Counted from the first letter of the stretch, positions 10,362 to 21,600 are shown. The stretch: 64,000 nt of DNA from Semisulcospira habei (GCA_036245525.1 BTPG01000004.1:20601146-20665145); one strand, 5' to 3'. Program-made: numbers and translations. The notes: generated from the sequence alone by a model not told the origin.

Positions 10362-10585
10362 TTAACTTATTATGCACGAGGTACGAAATACCCGCATTTT
10401 GGAGTTAACCTCTGAGGACTGCATTACAATTCAGGAGACAGATCGACCATGATAGTTCAAGGGTGGTGGCAGAATAGCTTGGCGCCTAAAGGCGCCAAGC
10501 TATTCTGCCACCACTGTGACCCTTGAACTATCATTGTCGAGCTATATCTTGCTGCGGTGTGTCGCGCGCAGAACTACTGAGTTAA
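10362..10585. mobile_element. hpA MITE
   Basis: TTAA at both ends (10362, 10582). Hairpin around 10443-10536 with arms ggtggcagaatagcttggcg / cgccaagctattctgccacc. Confidence 0.85.
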
Positions 10586-10865
10586 ACGAAGACTGTCGCA
10601 ATGCTAATGGATTACCTGTATCACCGTATCGACGAATTGCCCACGTGGCGAGCAGGCTTGGTCATTTCAGCGGAGCCCATTCTCCTCAGTTCCGGCAAAA
10701 GTGTGGATAGAATCTTGTGTACTATAATAAACATCTGACCCCGGGACAATCAGTGACGAAGCCGTCGCCCAGGCCGACCGACAGTACTGAAGTCGTGTGA
10801 AGGCCGGCATACACCCATCAGTCGACCCTACGACGGACCGTGGCCTCAATCTTTTTATTTTGTGC

Positions 10866-11045
10866 TTAAACCCATTTAAACCCTACCGCCGCATTTCCCC
10901 AAGTTTGGAGATCATGTCACCTAACGACTATGTCAAGGGTAGTGCCAGATTAGCTTGGCGCCATCAGGCGCCAAGCTAAACTGGCTCTACCCTTGAATTA
11001 TCATGGTCTATTCATCTCCTGTTGTAGTGCGTAGGCTCTACTTAA
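10866..11045. mobile_element. hpA MITE (locust variant: aattcaagg/agtgccagatta type)
   Basis: The hairpin at 10932-11008 has arms gggtagtgccagattagctt / aagctaaactggctctaccc. TTAA occurs at both approximate ends. The left end is uncertain by about 10 bp because two TTAA sites lie close together. ('Locust' in the call has no taxonomic meaning; it only labels the second hairpin subtype.). Confidence 0.75.
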
Positions 11046-11049
11046 TGCG

Positions 11050-11259
11050 ATAACCCTTTTGACTGTCAGTGATCTCAAAATGATGTCAGTTTCTGAAGTC
11101 TTTACTCATTCCGCAATGCTAAGCTCAGCCATCCAAAGAAAATAGACACAAACTGGTCAGTGTCAGAAAAAGGCATGAATCCTCATTCGGACCCCCCCCC
11201 CCCCCAATTGCAGGGGATCATGAGGATCTATGTCTCGTGCAGCTGGATGATCCTGTTAA
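11050..11259. mobile_element. hpB MITE, diverged, with C homopolymer in loop
   Basis: The core at 11160-11254 reads aaaaaggcatgaatcctcat, then a 14-C run, then ggggatcatgaggatctatg. The right end reaches tcctgttaat. The left end is not certain. Confidence 0.6.
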
Positions 11260-11289
11260 TTTTTTTTTTCTCGGGCAGTACAGTCAGTG

Positions 11290-11478
11290 AAGACTCTGCT
11301 CCAGGACCGAAATCCACAATTTTTGAACTGTGCTGCCCCCTGAAGACTGTATTACACTTCTGGAAACAGATCGAGCGTGATAGTTCAAGGGTTGTGCCAG
11401 AATAGCTTGGCGCCCAACCCTTGAACTATCACGCTCGATCCATGTCTTGCCGTGGCGTGTCAGAGTTGAATGAGTTAA
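11290..11478. mobile_element. hpA MITE with shortened hairpin
   Basis: Left part ccaggaccgaaatcc, hairpin 11377-11437 (arms gatagttcaagggttg / caacccttgaactatc), right TTAA at 11475. The inner cgccaagctattctgg arm is deleted on one side. Confidence 0.78.
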
Positions 11479-11751
11479 TGGGTATTCAGTTTTGAACACT
11501 GAAGTTGAGGAGAAGTCGCCGGCTAATTTGATCGAGTCCTAGGCCGTACAACGGAACACCTAGTTTCAGCAGTGACTAATGTCGGACTAAGCGGCTCACT
11601 CGGCCGCATGCAACTGGCTCCTGGGTAAACTGGCAGTGGCCCTTGGAAAGGCGCCTTGCTAAGCGATCAGTTAACCCCTTCCCGGCCTCCCAACGGACGT
11701 ACATTTTGTTTCTGAAAACTGTGCGGCGGTTCACTGAACTACCATAAAACC

Positions 11752-13458
11752 TCTTGGCTTGACTTCGCCGAACGAAGATTTTATAGGAGTTGCCCACGAC
11801 GTCTGCAGGCTTGTTCGTGGCTGCGGAGGCCAATCCGAGACTGGCAGGTTCGACCGCAGTGGCTGCAGGGGAAGGTATGGCCAGGGTTCTGAGCTGCGGC
11901 ATCTCTGTTTTTTCTCCTGAGCCGCTTGTCCTTAAGGCTAGCTCTGTGAGAGTCCTCAAAGGAGACAGCTGCCTTGTAAATGGTGGAGCGCCAGGTGTCA
12001 CGGTCCGCAGCAAGCGAAGACCACTGGTGGTGGTCGATTTGGCAGGCACTAAGTGACTTCTTGAGACAGTCTTTGTATCTCTTCTTTGGTGCCCCTCTGT
12101 CACGGTGTCCAGTAGCAAGCTCGCCGAACAGGGTGATCTTTGGTAGGCGATGATCCTCCATCCTGGAGACATGCCCCGCCCAGCGGAGCTGTGTCCGCAG
12201 CAGCAAAGCCTCGATGCTCACAGTTTCAGCCTGTTCAAGGACCTCGACGTTGGTGACATAGTCACTCCAGTGAATGCCCAGGATGGTACGCAGGCAGCGC
12301 TGGTGGAAGCGTTCGAGGAGTCGTAGTTGGCTGCGGTAGAGGGCCCAGGACTCGGATCCATACAGCAGGGTGGTGAGGACCACAGCTCTGTACACGCTGA
12401 TCTTGGTGCCTGTTTTCAGCTGTTGATTGTGCCACACCCGCTTGAAAAGTCGCCCGAAAGCGCTGTTCGCTTTTGCCAGCCTGCTGTCAAGCTCCTTGTC
12501 CAGCTTGGCGTCCGACGTGATAATGCAGCCGAGGTAAGTAAACTGGTGCACTGACTTTACTTCAGACTCGCCAATGGTGATGTGAGGAGGGCGATACACT
12601 GTCTTGGGTGCTGGCTGATGGAGGACCTCTGTCTTTTTCAGACTGACCTCGAGTCCAAAGAGCTGGGCAGCATCTGCGAAGCAAGACGTGATGCGCTGCA
12701 GGGCTCTCTCTGTGTGTGCAACGAGGGCAGCATCATCAGCAAAAAGCAGCTCACGAATCAGTTGGTCTAGGGTTTTCGTGTGGGCCTGCAGTCGTCTGAG
12801 GTTGAACAGGCTGCCATCGAGACGATACCTGATGTACACTGCATCGTCATCATCGAGGTCCACTGTGGCCTGCTTCAACATCATGCTAAAAAAGATGGTG
12901 AAGAGGGTCGGTGCCAGCACGCAGCCCTGCTTTACGCCGTTGAGAATAGGGAATGGTTCTGAGAGGTCATTGTTGAGTCTGACCTGGCCTTGCTGGTCCT
13001 CGTGTAGCTGGACAATCATGTTGAGGAACTTTGGGGGACAGCCAAGTCGCTCCAGGATCTGCCACATGCATTGCCTGCTCACAGTGTCGAACGCTTTTGT
13101 TAGGTCGACAAATGTTACGTACAGCCCTTTGTTCTGCTCGCGGCACTTCTCCTGTAGCTGTCTCAGCACAAAGACCATATCGTTGGTGCTCCTGTTTGCT
13201 CTGAAGCCACACTGGCCCTCTGGGAGGTGGTCTTCAGCGATGGCAGGTACCAGCCGATTCAGGAGCAGCCTTGCAAGGATTTTCCCAGCAATGGACAGCA
13301 GGGTAATTCCCCGATAGTTGGAACAGTCAGACTTCTCGCCTTTGTTCTTGTACAGGGTGATAACGACTGCATCACGGAGATCTTTTGGTAGTGTTCCTTC
13401 CTCCCAGCAGCAGAGAAAGAGGTCATGGAGCTTGTTGTGCAGTGCTGTGCCTCCATGT
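11752..13458 (-). mobile_element. 5'-truncated LINE (non-LTR retrotransposon) with 22-bp target-site duplication
   Basis: A 22-bp direct repeat (ttcactgaac...ataaaacc) lies at 11730-11751 and 13459-13480, exactly bounding the insert. The element lacks the endonuclease domain at its 5' end and has no poly-A tail. Its 3' end (reverse complement of 11752-11800) resembles the 3' end of the 61.5-kb LINE. Both belong to one broad family with a C-terminal zinc finger. I do not assign a clade. Confidence 0.85.
11781..13458 (-). pseudogene. LINE reverse transcriptase, open but 5'-truncated
   Basis: An uninterrupted frame runs to a stop at 11781. Counted in the longest frame from 13499, it holds fingers motif NYRGITLLSIAGKILARLL (61-79), palm A VDLTKAFDTV (131-140, catalytic Asp), GVKQGCVLAPTLF (188-200), catalytic FADD (253-256), thumb/connection with QLRWAGH, and a C-terminal C2HC finger (Cys545, Cys548, His561, Cys565). 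The first ~14 residues of that frame (positions 13499-13459) come from the target site and not the LINE. The RT domain has no stop, suggesting a fairly recent insertion. Without endonuclease and promoter it is a dead copy. Confidence 0.88.
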
Positions 13459-13499
13459 TTCACTGAACTACCATAAAACCACAGCCGTCCAAAAAACAT

Positions 13500-13627
13500 G
13501 GAGACAAATTGGTCTCAGCTAGAGGCATAGATCCTCATGAGTCCCATCAGTCGTGGGGGCTCATGAGGATCTATGCCTCTTTGCGGTTAGATCGTGTTCA
13601 CTTTTTCTCGTCAGTGAAGGGGGTTAA
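13500..13627. mobile_element. hpB MITE (right part to TTAA)
   Basis: The core at 13506-13588 has arms gaggcatagatcctcatgag / ctcatgaggatctatgcctc, with right TTAA at 13624. The left part is interrupted at the LINE insertion. Confidence 0.75.
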
Positions 13628-13648
13628 TCCCACCCGACAAAGCCTGAT

Positions 13649-14000
13649 NNNNNNNNNNNNNNNNNNNNNNNNNNNNNNNNNNNNNNNNNNNNNNNNNNNN
13701 NNNNNNNNNNNNNNNNNNNNNNNNNNNNNNNNNNNNNNNNNNNNNNNNNNNNNNNNNNNNNNNNNNNNNNNNNNNNNNNNNNNNNNNNNNNNNNNNNNNN
13801 NNNNNNNNNNNNNNNNNNNNNNNNNNNNNNNNNNNNNNNNNNNNNNNNNNNNNNNNNNNNNNNNNNNNNNNNNNNNNNNNNNNNNNNNNNNNNNNNNNNN
13901 NNNNNNNNNNNNNNNNNNNNNNNNNNNNNNNNNNNNNNNNNNNNNNNNNNNNNNNNNNNNNNNNNNNNNNNNNNNNNNNNNNNNNNNNNNNNNNNNNNNN
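13649..14000. other. Assembly gap (352 N)
   Basis: Run of N; content unknown. Confidence 1.
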
Positions 14001-14058
14001 AAGTTTAGAAGATGGCAGATTAGCGGTGATACATGATAAAGAGATGACAAATGTAGCT

Positions 14059-14455
14059 ACGGTTCAAAGGTGGTGCCAGATAGGGCTCGGGAAGTTCCCG
14101 CGTTGCCAAGCAGCGTTGGCGCATCAGCCGCCATCTTATGAGGAAACCATAGTCATCAGGTAGTAGCGAAGTAGTGTTTCAACACGTGAGTTTTTCTTCA
14201 TGTTTCTTCCTCTTTGGAAACAAACAAAAACAGATTCTGGTGAGCGGTTTCCAACCGAGATGGCAAGACTTACTGTTATTCGGCTTATAGCACATCATGA
14301 CTTTCCTGACATTACAAAAACAGCGATTCTCCTATGAGCACTTAGTCCCGTATCCTCACAAGATGGCCGCCACGACTGGCGTGATGACGTCAGCTTCCCG
14401 AGCCCTATAGCTGAGGCGCCAAGTTAGTCCGGCATCACCCTTGAACTTTCATGGT
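14059..14455. mobile_element. hpA MITE split by a nested MITE
   Basis: The left half ends gttcaaaggtggtgccaga at 14080. The right half resumes with tagctgaggcgccaagttag and ttgaactttcatggtcgat. The intervening 323 bp is a separate TA-flanked element. Confidence 0.8.
14083..14405. mobile_element. TA-flanked MITE nested in hpA
   Basis: Terminal inverted repeats of 12 bp (gggctcgggaag / cttcccgagccc), with further imperfect pairing (gccgccatcttatgagga / tcctcacaagatggccgc). Flanked by TA at 14081-14082 and 14406-14407. The TA duplication suggests mobilisation by a Tc1/mariner-type transposase, which is inference. Confidence 0.78.
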
Positions 14456-14914
14456 CGATACCGGTTTTTGTTTTTGCCAGTTGTAGTGTGTATGAGCCTG
14501 GTTAAAACAGGACGACCCACTCCAAGCCGCAGTGAAGGATTAACTACTGAGATCGGAACATTTCCTTGACAAACTTTTTTTTTGTTTTTGTCTTACAATA
14601 GTGATGAAAGTATAAAATTATGAAGTTTTGAATGTCGTTAAATGAAAGACGTTTCTGCTTTTCTTCCCCTCTGTACACAAAAAAGTTCTTTCCGTTACAC
14701 TCAAAATTTCGCAGTAAAAAACGTGTGCTTCCTTTATGACTTGTGAAAAGAAGGGTATAAAAATCTTAGTTGGTTACTGATTATAACCCGTTGTATTGGC
14801 GAATTTTAGCAATCAAAGCCGATCGCTTGAACCAGGTTGCGGTAGACAGAGAGCCGCAACGATGACCGTCCGTTTCCCTACAGGTCAGCCGGCTCAACCA
14901 ATCTCACAAGACGT

Positions 14915-15117
14915 CCGCGATAGCTCAGCGTGTCAGTTTGATTAGCAGAACATTAGCGGCCGGCAGTGAGTCAGCGGAGACGGTCGGATCGGATGAGTCT
15001 CACCAGGGGAACCAAGCGTTACGGACAGCGGTATCGGAATCCGGAAGTTTTGACTTCAAACCCCAAAAACGTCCTACATCTGAGAAGCGAAGATGAAAAA
15101 AAAAAAAAAAAAAAAAT
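14915..15117 (+). mobile_element. Probable tRNA-derived SINE with poly-A tail
   Basis: A-box-like gcgatagctcagcgtgtcag at about 14918, B-box-like ttttgacttcaaacccc at about 15046, and a 22-A tail ending at 15116. No target duplication was found. Confidence 0.5.
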
Positions 15118-15199
15118 CAACGTTACATTCACTGCCAGCGGGCACAAAATTATGGTCCTTGAAAGCAGGGCAAATTCAACACCCAATCCAAGGACTTGA

Positions 15200-15329
15200 A
15201 CACGGACGTGAATAGGACCAGCAAGAGGCAAAGAACCTCATGAGCCCCCGCAGATGCGGGGGCTCATGAGGTTCTTTGTCTCTTGCAGTTGGGTGGCGTT
15301 CGCATTTTTTCTTGCAGTGATGGGGTTAA
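15200..15329. mobile_element. hpB MITE
   Basis: Hairpin 15220-15288 (arms gcaagaggcaaagaacctca / tgaggttctttgtctcttgc), right TTAA at 15326. Confidence 0.8.
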
Positions 15330-15515
15330 AGTCAAATAATGCTCTATTTTTCTTCATCGTTGTCTTGCTCGCTGTTTGAGATTTTTTTTCCCCCGCCCGC
15401 ACTGACACTCAGTCTCGCAAATGCTGTTTGTGCTTGTTATTCCCATGCACATTTCTTTCTTTGCTTAGTTTTGCGCGCGTCCTTGTCTCACAATAAGTGG
15501 GGAATTAGAACTGCC

Positions 15516-15585
15516 GGCAAGAGGCATGGATTCTCATGAGCCCCTGCCGCTGCAGGGGCTCATGAGAATCCGTGCCTCTTGCAGA
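15516..15585. mobile_element. hpB hairpin
   Basis: Arms ggcaagaggcatggattctc / gagaatccgtgcctcttgc around a gcccctgc-cgct-gcaggggc tip. Confidence 0.8.
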
Positions 15586-16544
15586 TTCGCCTTTGTCACC
15601 CGGCGAATCAAGCGTTACGAATGGACCTGATGCATCTGCGGGTCCCCCGACTGTCAGATTCCGCCCTTCCAATCACTAACCTTTTTTGGTGGGTCACGAA
15701 TTAAGACGGAGGGAGAGGGGCTAGAGAGTAATAGTGGATGCCGGGGATGGATGGGGAAAAAAAAAAAACCGAGGGAATGTGGGATGAGGGGGTGGGAGGG
15801 GGGGGGGGAGGAAGGGGGGGTAGGGCGGAGGTGGAAATCTTGACAGAAGGTCCCAAAGCTCATTAAAGAAAGAGCCCATTTTCTTCGTATGCAACATGTG
15901 ACATGCCTTTTTTTGTTTGTCTTTTTTGGGTTTTAATTTTTTAGGTTCGCGCAAGATATCAGTCACTAGCACGCACGATATTGTAACTCTTCTTTTCTTC
16001 TTAGTCTTGCATTTCAAAAACCACAACCATCGCTGCCTCCAAATATCATCTACTGATTAAGAAAAATATTTTGCCGGCAAGAAAGAGCGGAGTGGGTGTG
16101 GTGCGTAGCTGCACTGAAAGCTGCCACAGTATCTCAATTGAACAGGTTACGTATTTTAGCATTTCACTCAGTAGTCCACAAGCGTATTCTAGCGTCTCCA
16201 CAAACCATTCGGTACCGGCAACGGATGACCTGATAATTGTGTGTTTGTGAATCTCTTGTATGATACAGTCTGCAAGGTGCAAACCACACACTAGTATGAC
16301 ACGTACCGAGGTAGCAATAGGTTCAACTTTGCTCAAAAGAACTGAATGCCGGATGACATGTACAATGTCAGTCACAGTGGTCGCCTTGAGTGCCGCAGCC
16401 GACTGGGCGGGAAAACAAGCGCCTCCGTCTGCTCAATAATCAGCACCTCAGACACAGAAACACGTAAGCCCATGCAGCCGCAGGGCCCCATGAGAATCTA
16501 TATATCTTCCTTGCGACGATCGCCTCATTTGCATCCGAGGCAAA

Positions 16545-16725
16545 GCCATTCAGCCCTGACACACTACCTGACTCATCGACGTAGATCCGCAACTTTGATA
16601 GTTCAAGGGTGGTGCCAGAATAGCTTGGCGCCTTTAGGCGCCAAGCTATTCTGGCACCACCCTTGAACTATCAGGGTTGAGTCTGCCTCCCGGACTGTAT
16701 TTTGGTTTTACAGGATTTTCATGAA
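16545..16725. mobile_element. hpA MITE
   Basis: Near-perfect hairpin 16597-16676, arms ggtggtgccagaatagcttg / caagctattctggcaccacc. The left flank gccattcagccctgacacac is the usual hpA end. No TTAA is preserved. Confidence 0.82.
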
Positions 16726-17240
16726 TTGGGGGGTTTCGACGTAGTGACCTAAGATCTCAACGTGTCTTAAAGACGTCTGACTTTTGATTCACTAAAGTTA
16801 TTATATGATCAGAGGGTTAGGCCCGTCAGCAAAGCAGACTTTTAATCTTGGCGCCAGACACGGTGCCTTCTCAACCTCGTATATTAAATCATCTTCCTTT
16901 GAAGCACCTTGGCGTCAACGCGGACACAAAAGGGCAGACAATCTGTCAGAAAAAGGGAGTGAATCCCACGCCGGACTGACAATGTACAGGGAAGAGCAGT
17001 GACGCGAAGAGAGAAAAATCAAAGGAAACTCATGAAGTTTTCTGCTAACGGGAAAGTAGGCGACTTCATGGCTCGTGAAATTGCAAGAATCGGATTTCCT
17101 TTTTTACCTAGTTGCCTCCCTTCACCTTGCACTCTCCGGTGTCGGAGGAAGATGTCAAACTCAGACAAAGTCTCTGGACACAAACTTTGACATTCCTTCA
17201 TCTGAGCCAAAGAGATGTGAATAAATTTGCCTGATGGCGA

Positions 17241-17309
17241 TCAGCAAGAGGCATAGATTCTCACGAGCCCCTGCAGTTGCAGGGGCTCATGAGAGTCTAT
17301 GTCTCTTGA
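17241..17309. mobile_element. hpB hairpin
   Basis: Arms gcaagaggcatagattctca / atgagagtctatgtctcttg. Confidence 0.8.
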
Positions 17310-18283
17310 AGATGGAAGGTTTTTGAGTGAGGATTCAAGATGTCAGACTGGCGTGCAACATTTGGCCCTGTCTGTCAGAGTTAGGTCTGATAGGTTGATG
17401 TCTATGTCGTGTGGTTTGTAATAATTTAGAAAACAGCGCAGAAAAAAAAAAGGAAAGGGCGGTGTGGTTTAGGGGGTGGGGGCGGATTGGGGAAAGGAAA
17501 GAAGTGTGAATGGGGGTTGGGTTGGGGGTGGGGAGGGGAAGGGGGCTGAGGGGGAGGGGGAGGGGGAAGGGGGTTGGTGCTGTTTGCGTAGAGAGATTCA
17601 GTCGTAGTAAAAACACCCATTGGAAGGCCAGCTCAGTTACTACCATGTTACACGATCACTTTTTGTATTCCAAAATCACTTTCTTCAATACTTCACATTT
17701 CAACCCGAATGCGTTGGTTTTTAAAATTATATACTTTTATATCATAATTGCAGGCAATTAACCCTTTACCTGTTGAGAGAACGTTCCTTGTGATGGCCGG
17801 CTTGGGTTCTTTGACTTTGAATTAAAAAAAACAAAACATTGCAGAAAGACAATTTAGTTTCAACTGGAAGTGAAGGGGTTAATGTTTGCTATCTTGTTTT
17901 CCGTCGACATTTTCTTCATCTAAGTTTTCTTTTGCTTCTTTTTGCTTATATTATTATCACAATATTTTCTTTTTCTCTCTCAGTCTCCAGTCCTGACCGC
18001 ACCCCCCCCCCCACCCCCACCCCCAATCCAAACTTTCTACCCCTCCTCGCCCACCCCGGGAGAAAAACGCCTAAAAAGGATACTGTCAAAATAGAGAAAT
18101 CAAATGCATGAAGTGTTCTATAGGAAGCGAGCAAGCCCGAGGCGATGATTTACGAGCATGTATGGATTTCCTAACAGATCAGTCCGAGCGAATCAAATTA
18201 TCCCTGACACAGGGCAAAGACGTTTTTGAAAACTCCCGACAACGCTGTCAAAGAGGGGTTGAACGCTCCCTAACGGAAACTCA

Positions 18284-18353
18284 TCAGCAAGAGGCACAGA
18301 TTCTCATGAGCCCCTGCATCCGCAGGGGCTCATGAGAATCTGTGCCTCTTGCT
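18284..18353. mobile_element. hpB hairpin
   Basis: Almost perfect palindrome with arms gcaagaggcacagattctca / tgagaatctgtgcctcttgc. Confidence 0.82.
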
Positions 18354-18887
18354 GGCAAGGAACTACCTCATTGACTTACTCCTGCATGGAAGGCAGGATA
18401 TGATCGGTACTTGAAGGCTGTGTCTATAGGCGGGCTAGATGTACACCCCCGGTTTTTTTTTTTTTTAATTTTTTTTTTAAGCCACCCTCCTGTCGACTAG
18501 CGTGCCGCCGAAGGAGACAGACCGGCGCCAAGCAGGGGAACTAATTGCAAAATTACACAGACTTACATGCCCCAATCCACCCAGACTGACTGGCGGGCCC
18601 TGGGGAGAAGTATCATAACCGAGGAACAGTAAGTATACACCGTCGAATCAAGCTGAAGTTATTGAGCACTCCTTGATACAATATTGTGTGTGGTCAAAAC
18701 TGTTATGGGTTGTCAGTTCAGTTCAGTTCATTTGACTGAGATGGTATCTTTGCGCTCTGCCCCATCCCTCAGAAGTCTTTCCAAATTTCCTTTCGATATT
18801 GCACCTTCACGTTGGTCTGGTTTACGATATATGTTTCATAATTATACATTTCAAGTCCGACCAGAGTCAGCTGCTTTTGTCCACGCC
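18354..18887. other. Intergenic DNA, nothing assigned
   Basis: Contains a T homopolymer pair (about 18451-18479) and no recognisable gene or repeat family. Confidence 0.5.
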
Positions 18888-18898
18888 TCTGAGTAGTG

Positions 18899-19660
18899 AC
18901 CCACACTCATCAACAAATGCAGGACAAGACCACGAGGCTTGCTGACATCTCGTCCCAAGTGGGCCTCACCATTCACAAACAGAAAACAAAGACAATGAGG
19001 CTGAACGCAACCAGGGAAGAACCAGTCTTGCTTGCTGGCACCCCGTTGGAAGAGGTGGAGTCCTTCACCTATCTCGGGAGCATCATAGACAAAAAAGGCG
19101 GCACTGATGCAGATGTCAGAGCACGAATCGGTAAAGCCAGAGCAGCCTTTCTCCAGTTGAAAAAAGTGTGGAGCTCCAGAGAGCTGTCACAACACACCAA
19201 AGTCCGGATTTTCAACTCCAATGTAAAAGCAGTTCTCTTATATGGAGCAGAGACTTGGAGATTGACAAAAACCACAGTCAACAGAGTACAGACCTTCATG
19301 AACAGTTGCCTTAGAAGAATTTTGAAAATCCACTGGCCAGAGAAGATCAGCAACGTCAGACTCTGGGAGAGAACAGAGCAGATAACAGCAGAGAATGAAA
19401 TTGGGCGAAGAAGATGGGGATGAATCGGTCACAGTCTGAGAAAGCCAGCTTCCAGTATCACTAGGCAGGTATTGTCATGGAACCCCCAGGGAAAGAGGAA
19501 AAGAGGTAGGCCGAGAAACTCCTGGCGTCGAGACCTCCAAGCAGACATCAAGAGACTGGGAACCACCTGGAGTAGAATCGAAGGAGAAGCACAGGACAGG
19601 AGTTGCTGGAGGTCTCTCGTCGACGGCCTATACCCGGGTAGGGGTGACAGGCGTAAGTAA
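18899..19660 (+). pseudogene. LINE reverse transcriptase thumb and C-terminal region, one in-frame stop
   Basis: The frame from 18896 reads QVGLTIHKQKTKTMRLN, then FTYLGSIIDKKGGTDADV, LLYGAETWRLT and NSCLRRILKIHWPEKISN: the RT region after the catalytic palm. It continues after a TGA (19421-19423) in the same frame as IGHSLRKP and WNPQGKRKRGRPRNSWRRDL. A consensus with Trp at the stop (TGG to TGA, one transition) is likely. The palm with the YADD/FADD motif is absent through truncation. The family differs from the LINEs at 12 kb and 62 kb. Confidence 0.82.
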
Positions 19661-19665
19661 GTAAG
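18899..19665 (+). mobile_element. 5'-truncated LINE 3' fragment with 11-bp target-site duplication
   Basis: The direct repeat tctgagtagtg lies at 18888-18898 and 19666-19676. The insert ends in short tandem gtaagtaagtaa, the kind of simple-repeat 3' end used by some non-LTR clades instead of poly-A. Confidence 0.82.
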
Positions 19666-19696
19666 TCTGAGTAGTGTATCCAAAACTACAATAACA

Positions 19697-19790
19697 ACAA
19701 AATCCAACCAACCAACCAACCAACCAACCAACCAACCAACCAACCAACCAACCAACCAACCAAACAACCAACCAACCAACCAGCCAGCGA
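19697..19790 (+). repeat. (CCAA)n tetranucleotide microsatellite
   Basis: About 23 units of ccaa/caac with one variant, a few bases after the LINE target duplication. Confidence 0.92.
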
Positions 19791-19882
19791 GCTAACTAGC
19801 ATGTCAGCCAGTCATCCAAACCAACCAGCCAACCAACCAGTGGTTCTCTTTCGGATGATGAAAAATACACACACCAGAACTG

Positions 19883-20090
19883 TTAACTCATTCTGCCCGC
19901 GACACACCACAGCAAGATCTGGCTCGACCGTGATAATTTAAGGGTGGTGGCAGAATAGCCTATAGGCGCCAAGCTATTCTGCCATCACCCTTGAACTATA
20001 ATGGTCGGATCTGTCTCCTGAATTGCAATGCAGTCCTCAGAGGATAACTCCAAAATGTGGGTATTTCGTACCTAGGGCACAATGAGTTAA
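19883..20090. mobile_element. hpA MITE
   Basis: TTAA at 19883 and 20087. Hairpin 19937-20008 with part of one arm deleted. Its right TTAA is also the left TTAA of the next hairpin. Confidence 0.85.
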
Positions 20091-20166
20091 CTCATTCGAG
20101 AAGTTCTGCATCCGGACACGCCGCGTAAAGCCGCGCATTCAAATGCAGCACGTCTCGAATATGTTA
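20087..20166. mobile_element. hpC hairpin MITE (80 bp)
   Basis: ttaactcattcgagaagttc ... gcacgtctcgaatatgttaa with a CpG-rich tip. It shares TTAA 20087-20090 with the adjacent hpA. Confidence 0.82.
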
Positions 20167-20615
20167 AGAGAAGGTGCGTCCACTCCATGCAACTAATTCT
20201 TCTTCGTGTCATACGCTTGAAAAAGCGATCGGTGCTAGGCATGCCTCGACAGCGGATTGTGTATGCCTTTCTGACTTCTGATAGTGGCGCTATAACGGTG
20301 AAAAGAAGCATGGGTTGATTAATGGTTGCTCGAAAGTATCCTTGAGTCATCCAGGGGATTTCTTTTTCTTCTGCTCCTTTGGGAGATGCGCGCCGCTATT
20401 CAGTGTATTACGGAGTTCCGGCTGCACATTTATCGCACGCAACAGGGTTTGAAGTTGATGTTAACAGAATATAAATGAAAACTGTGTGACGTCTTTGCCC
20501 AGAAAGAAAACGTGCACAGATACGGGGGACTTGGAGCGGGTTGGGGAGAGAGAGAAAGAGAGAAAGTAAAAGGAAAGACTGATATACTGCAAGAATAATA
20601 CACAGTAAGGAATTC

Positions 20616-20672
20616 CCCAATGCGCAAAAGGCCATCGGGCCGACGTCGGCCCGATGGCCTTTGCGCAATGGG
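20616..20672. repeat. hpD hairpin
   Basis: Palindrome with arms aaaggccatcgggccgacg / cgtcggcccgatggccttt, bounded by cccaatgcgc / gcgcaatggg. No TTAA at the ends. Confidence 0.75.
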
Positions 20673-20892
20673 TCAATATGAAACAGGAGGAGGCGAAAAA
20701 CCAAAACCTACAAGAACACCGCCGAAGCAGCAATAGTAGCAGCAACAACAACACAACAACAACAACAACAACACCAATAGAACTTTTTTGAAGACAGACC
20801 TTTCAGTCACATCTTTCTCTCTCTCCTCCCTCCCCCCTCTCCCCCTTTTTCTCTCTCCTTCCTCCCTCCCCCCCCCCCCCCCTCTCTCTCTT

Positions 20893-21001
20893 CCCAGTGC
20901 GCTAAGGCGATCAGACCGACGTCCGCCGCCGTTAGCCCGCGCACGACGGTGCGCTGGCCAACGGCGGCTGACGTCGGCCCGATGACCTTTTGGGCATTGG
21001 G
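20893..21001. repeat. hpD hairpin, longer variant
   Basis: cccagtgcgctaaggcgatc ... gatgaccttttgggcattggg, with an inner inverted pair gccgccgttagcccgcgca / tgcgctggccaacggcggc. Confidence 0.7.
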
Positions 21002-21241
21002 TTCCCTCCTCTTCCTCTCTCTCTCTCCCCTTCCCCCCCCCCCCCTCCCCCAACGTCTCTGACTCAGAGCTGCTAAGTTCCAATGCCCTGTCACATTCAT
21101 ACACAATTTCAGAAAAAATATGGATCAGGAAAAAAATGAAGGGAAGGGAGAGAAATGACGTGCACAGATTGGAGATGCCGTCCATTTTCAACTAATTGCG
21201 CCGATTCCCAATTGGCCTTATCCATCCGCAAACCGGACCAT

Positions 21242-21310
21242 CTGCAGAAGGCATACATTCTTATGAGCGCCTGCAGCTGCAGGGGCTCAGGAGCAATTAT
21301 CCCTCTTGTT
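21242..21310. mobile_element. hpB hairpin, decayed
   Basis: gaaggcatacattcttatga / ggggctcaggagcaattatc. Several mismatches between arms. Confidence 0.6.
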
Positions 21311-21452
21311 GTCAGAGATTAGTCCTATTTTTTTGGGGTCATCTTTGATACTCAGACGGAGGAAGACCGCAGGGATTTCATTGAGTTCCCAATTGGCCCT
21401 ATCGCCTTGCTCATGCTTGGGATTTATGTCAGGAAAATTTTGGCACCATCCG

Positions 21453-21456
<4 letters not shown>

Positions 21457-21529
<73 letters not shown>

Positions 21530-21600
21530 TGGGGTGGGGTGGGGGTGGGAGAGGGCGGGTGGGGGTGGGGGTCGGGGGTGGGGAGGGGGGATATTTGCTT
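21457..21600 (+). repeat. (GA)n microsatellite plus G-rich tract
   Basis: About 65 bp of GA followed by about 75 bp of G-rich (ggggtgggg) sequence. Confidence 0.92.

Noticed and set aside
20673..21191. 172-residue minus frame with Glu/Gly/Arg stretches
   Set aside because: Spans CT-rich, C-homopolymer and hpD hairpin sequence; no conserved domain.
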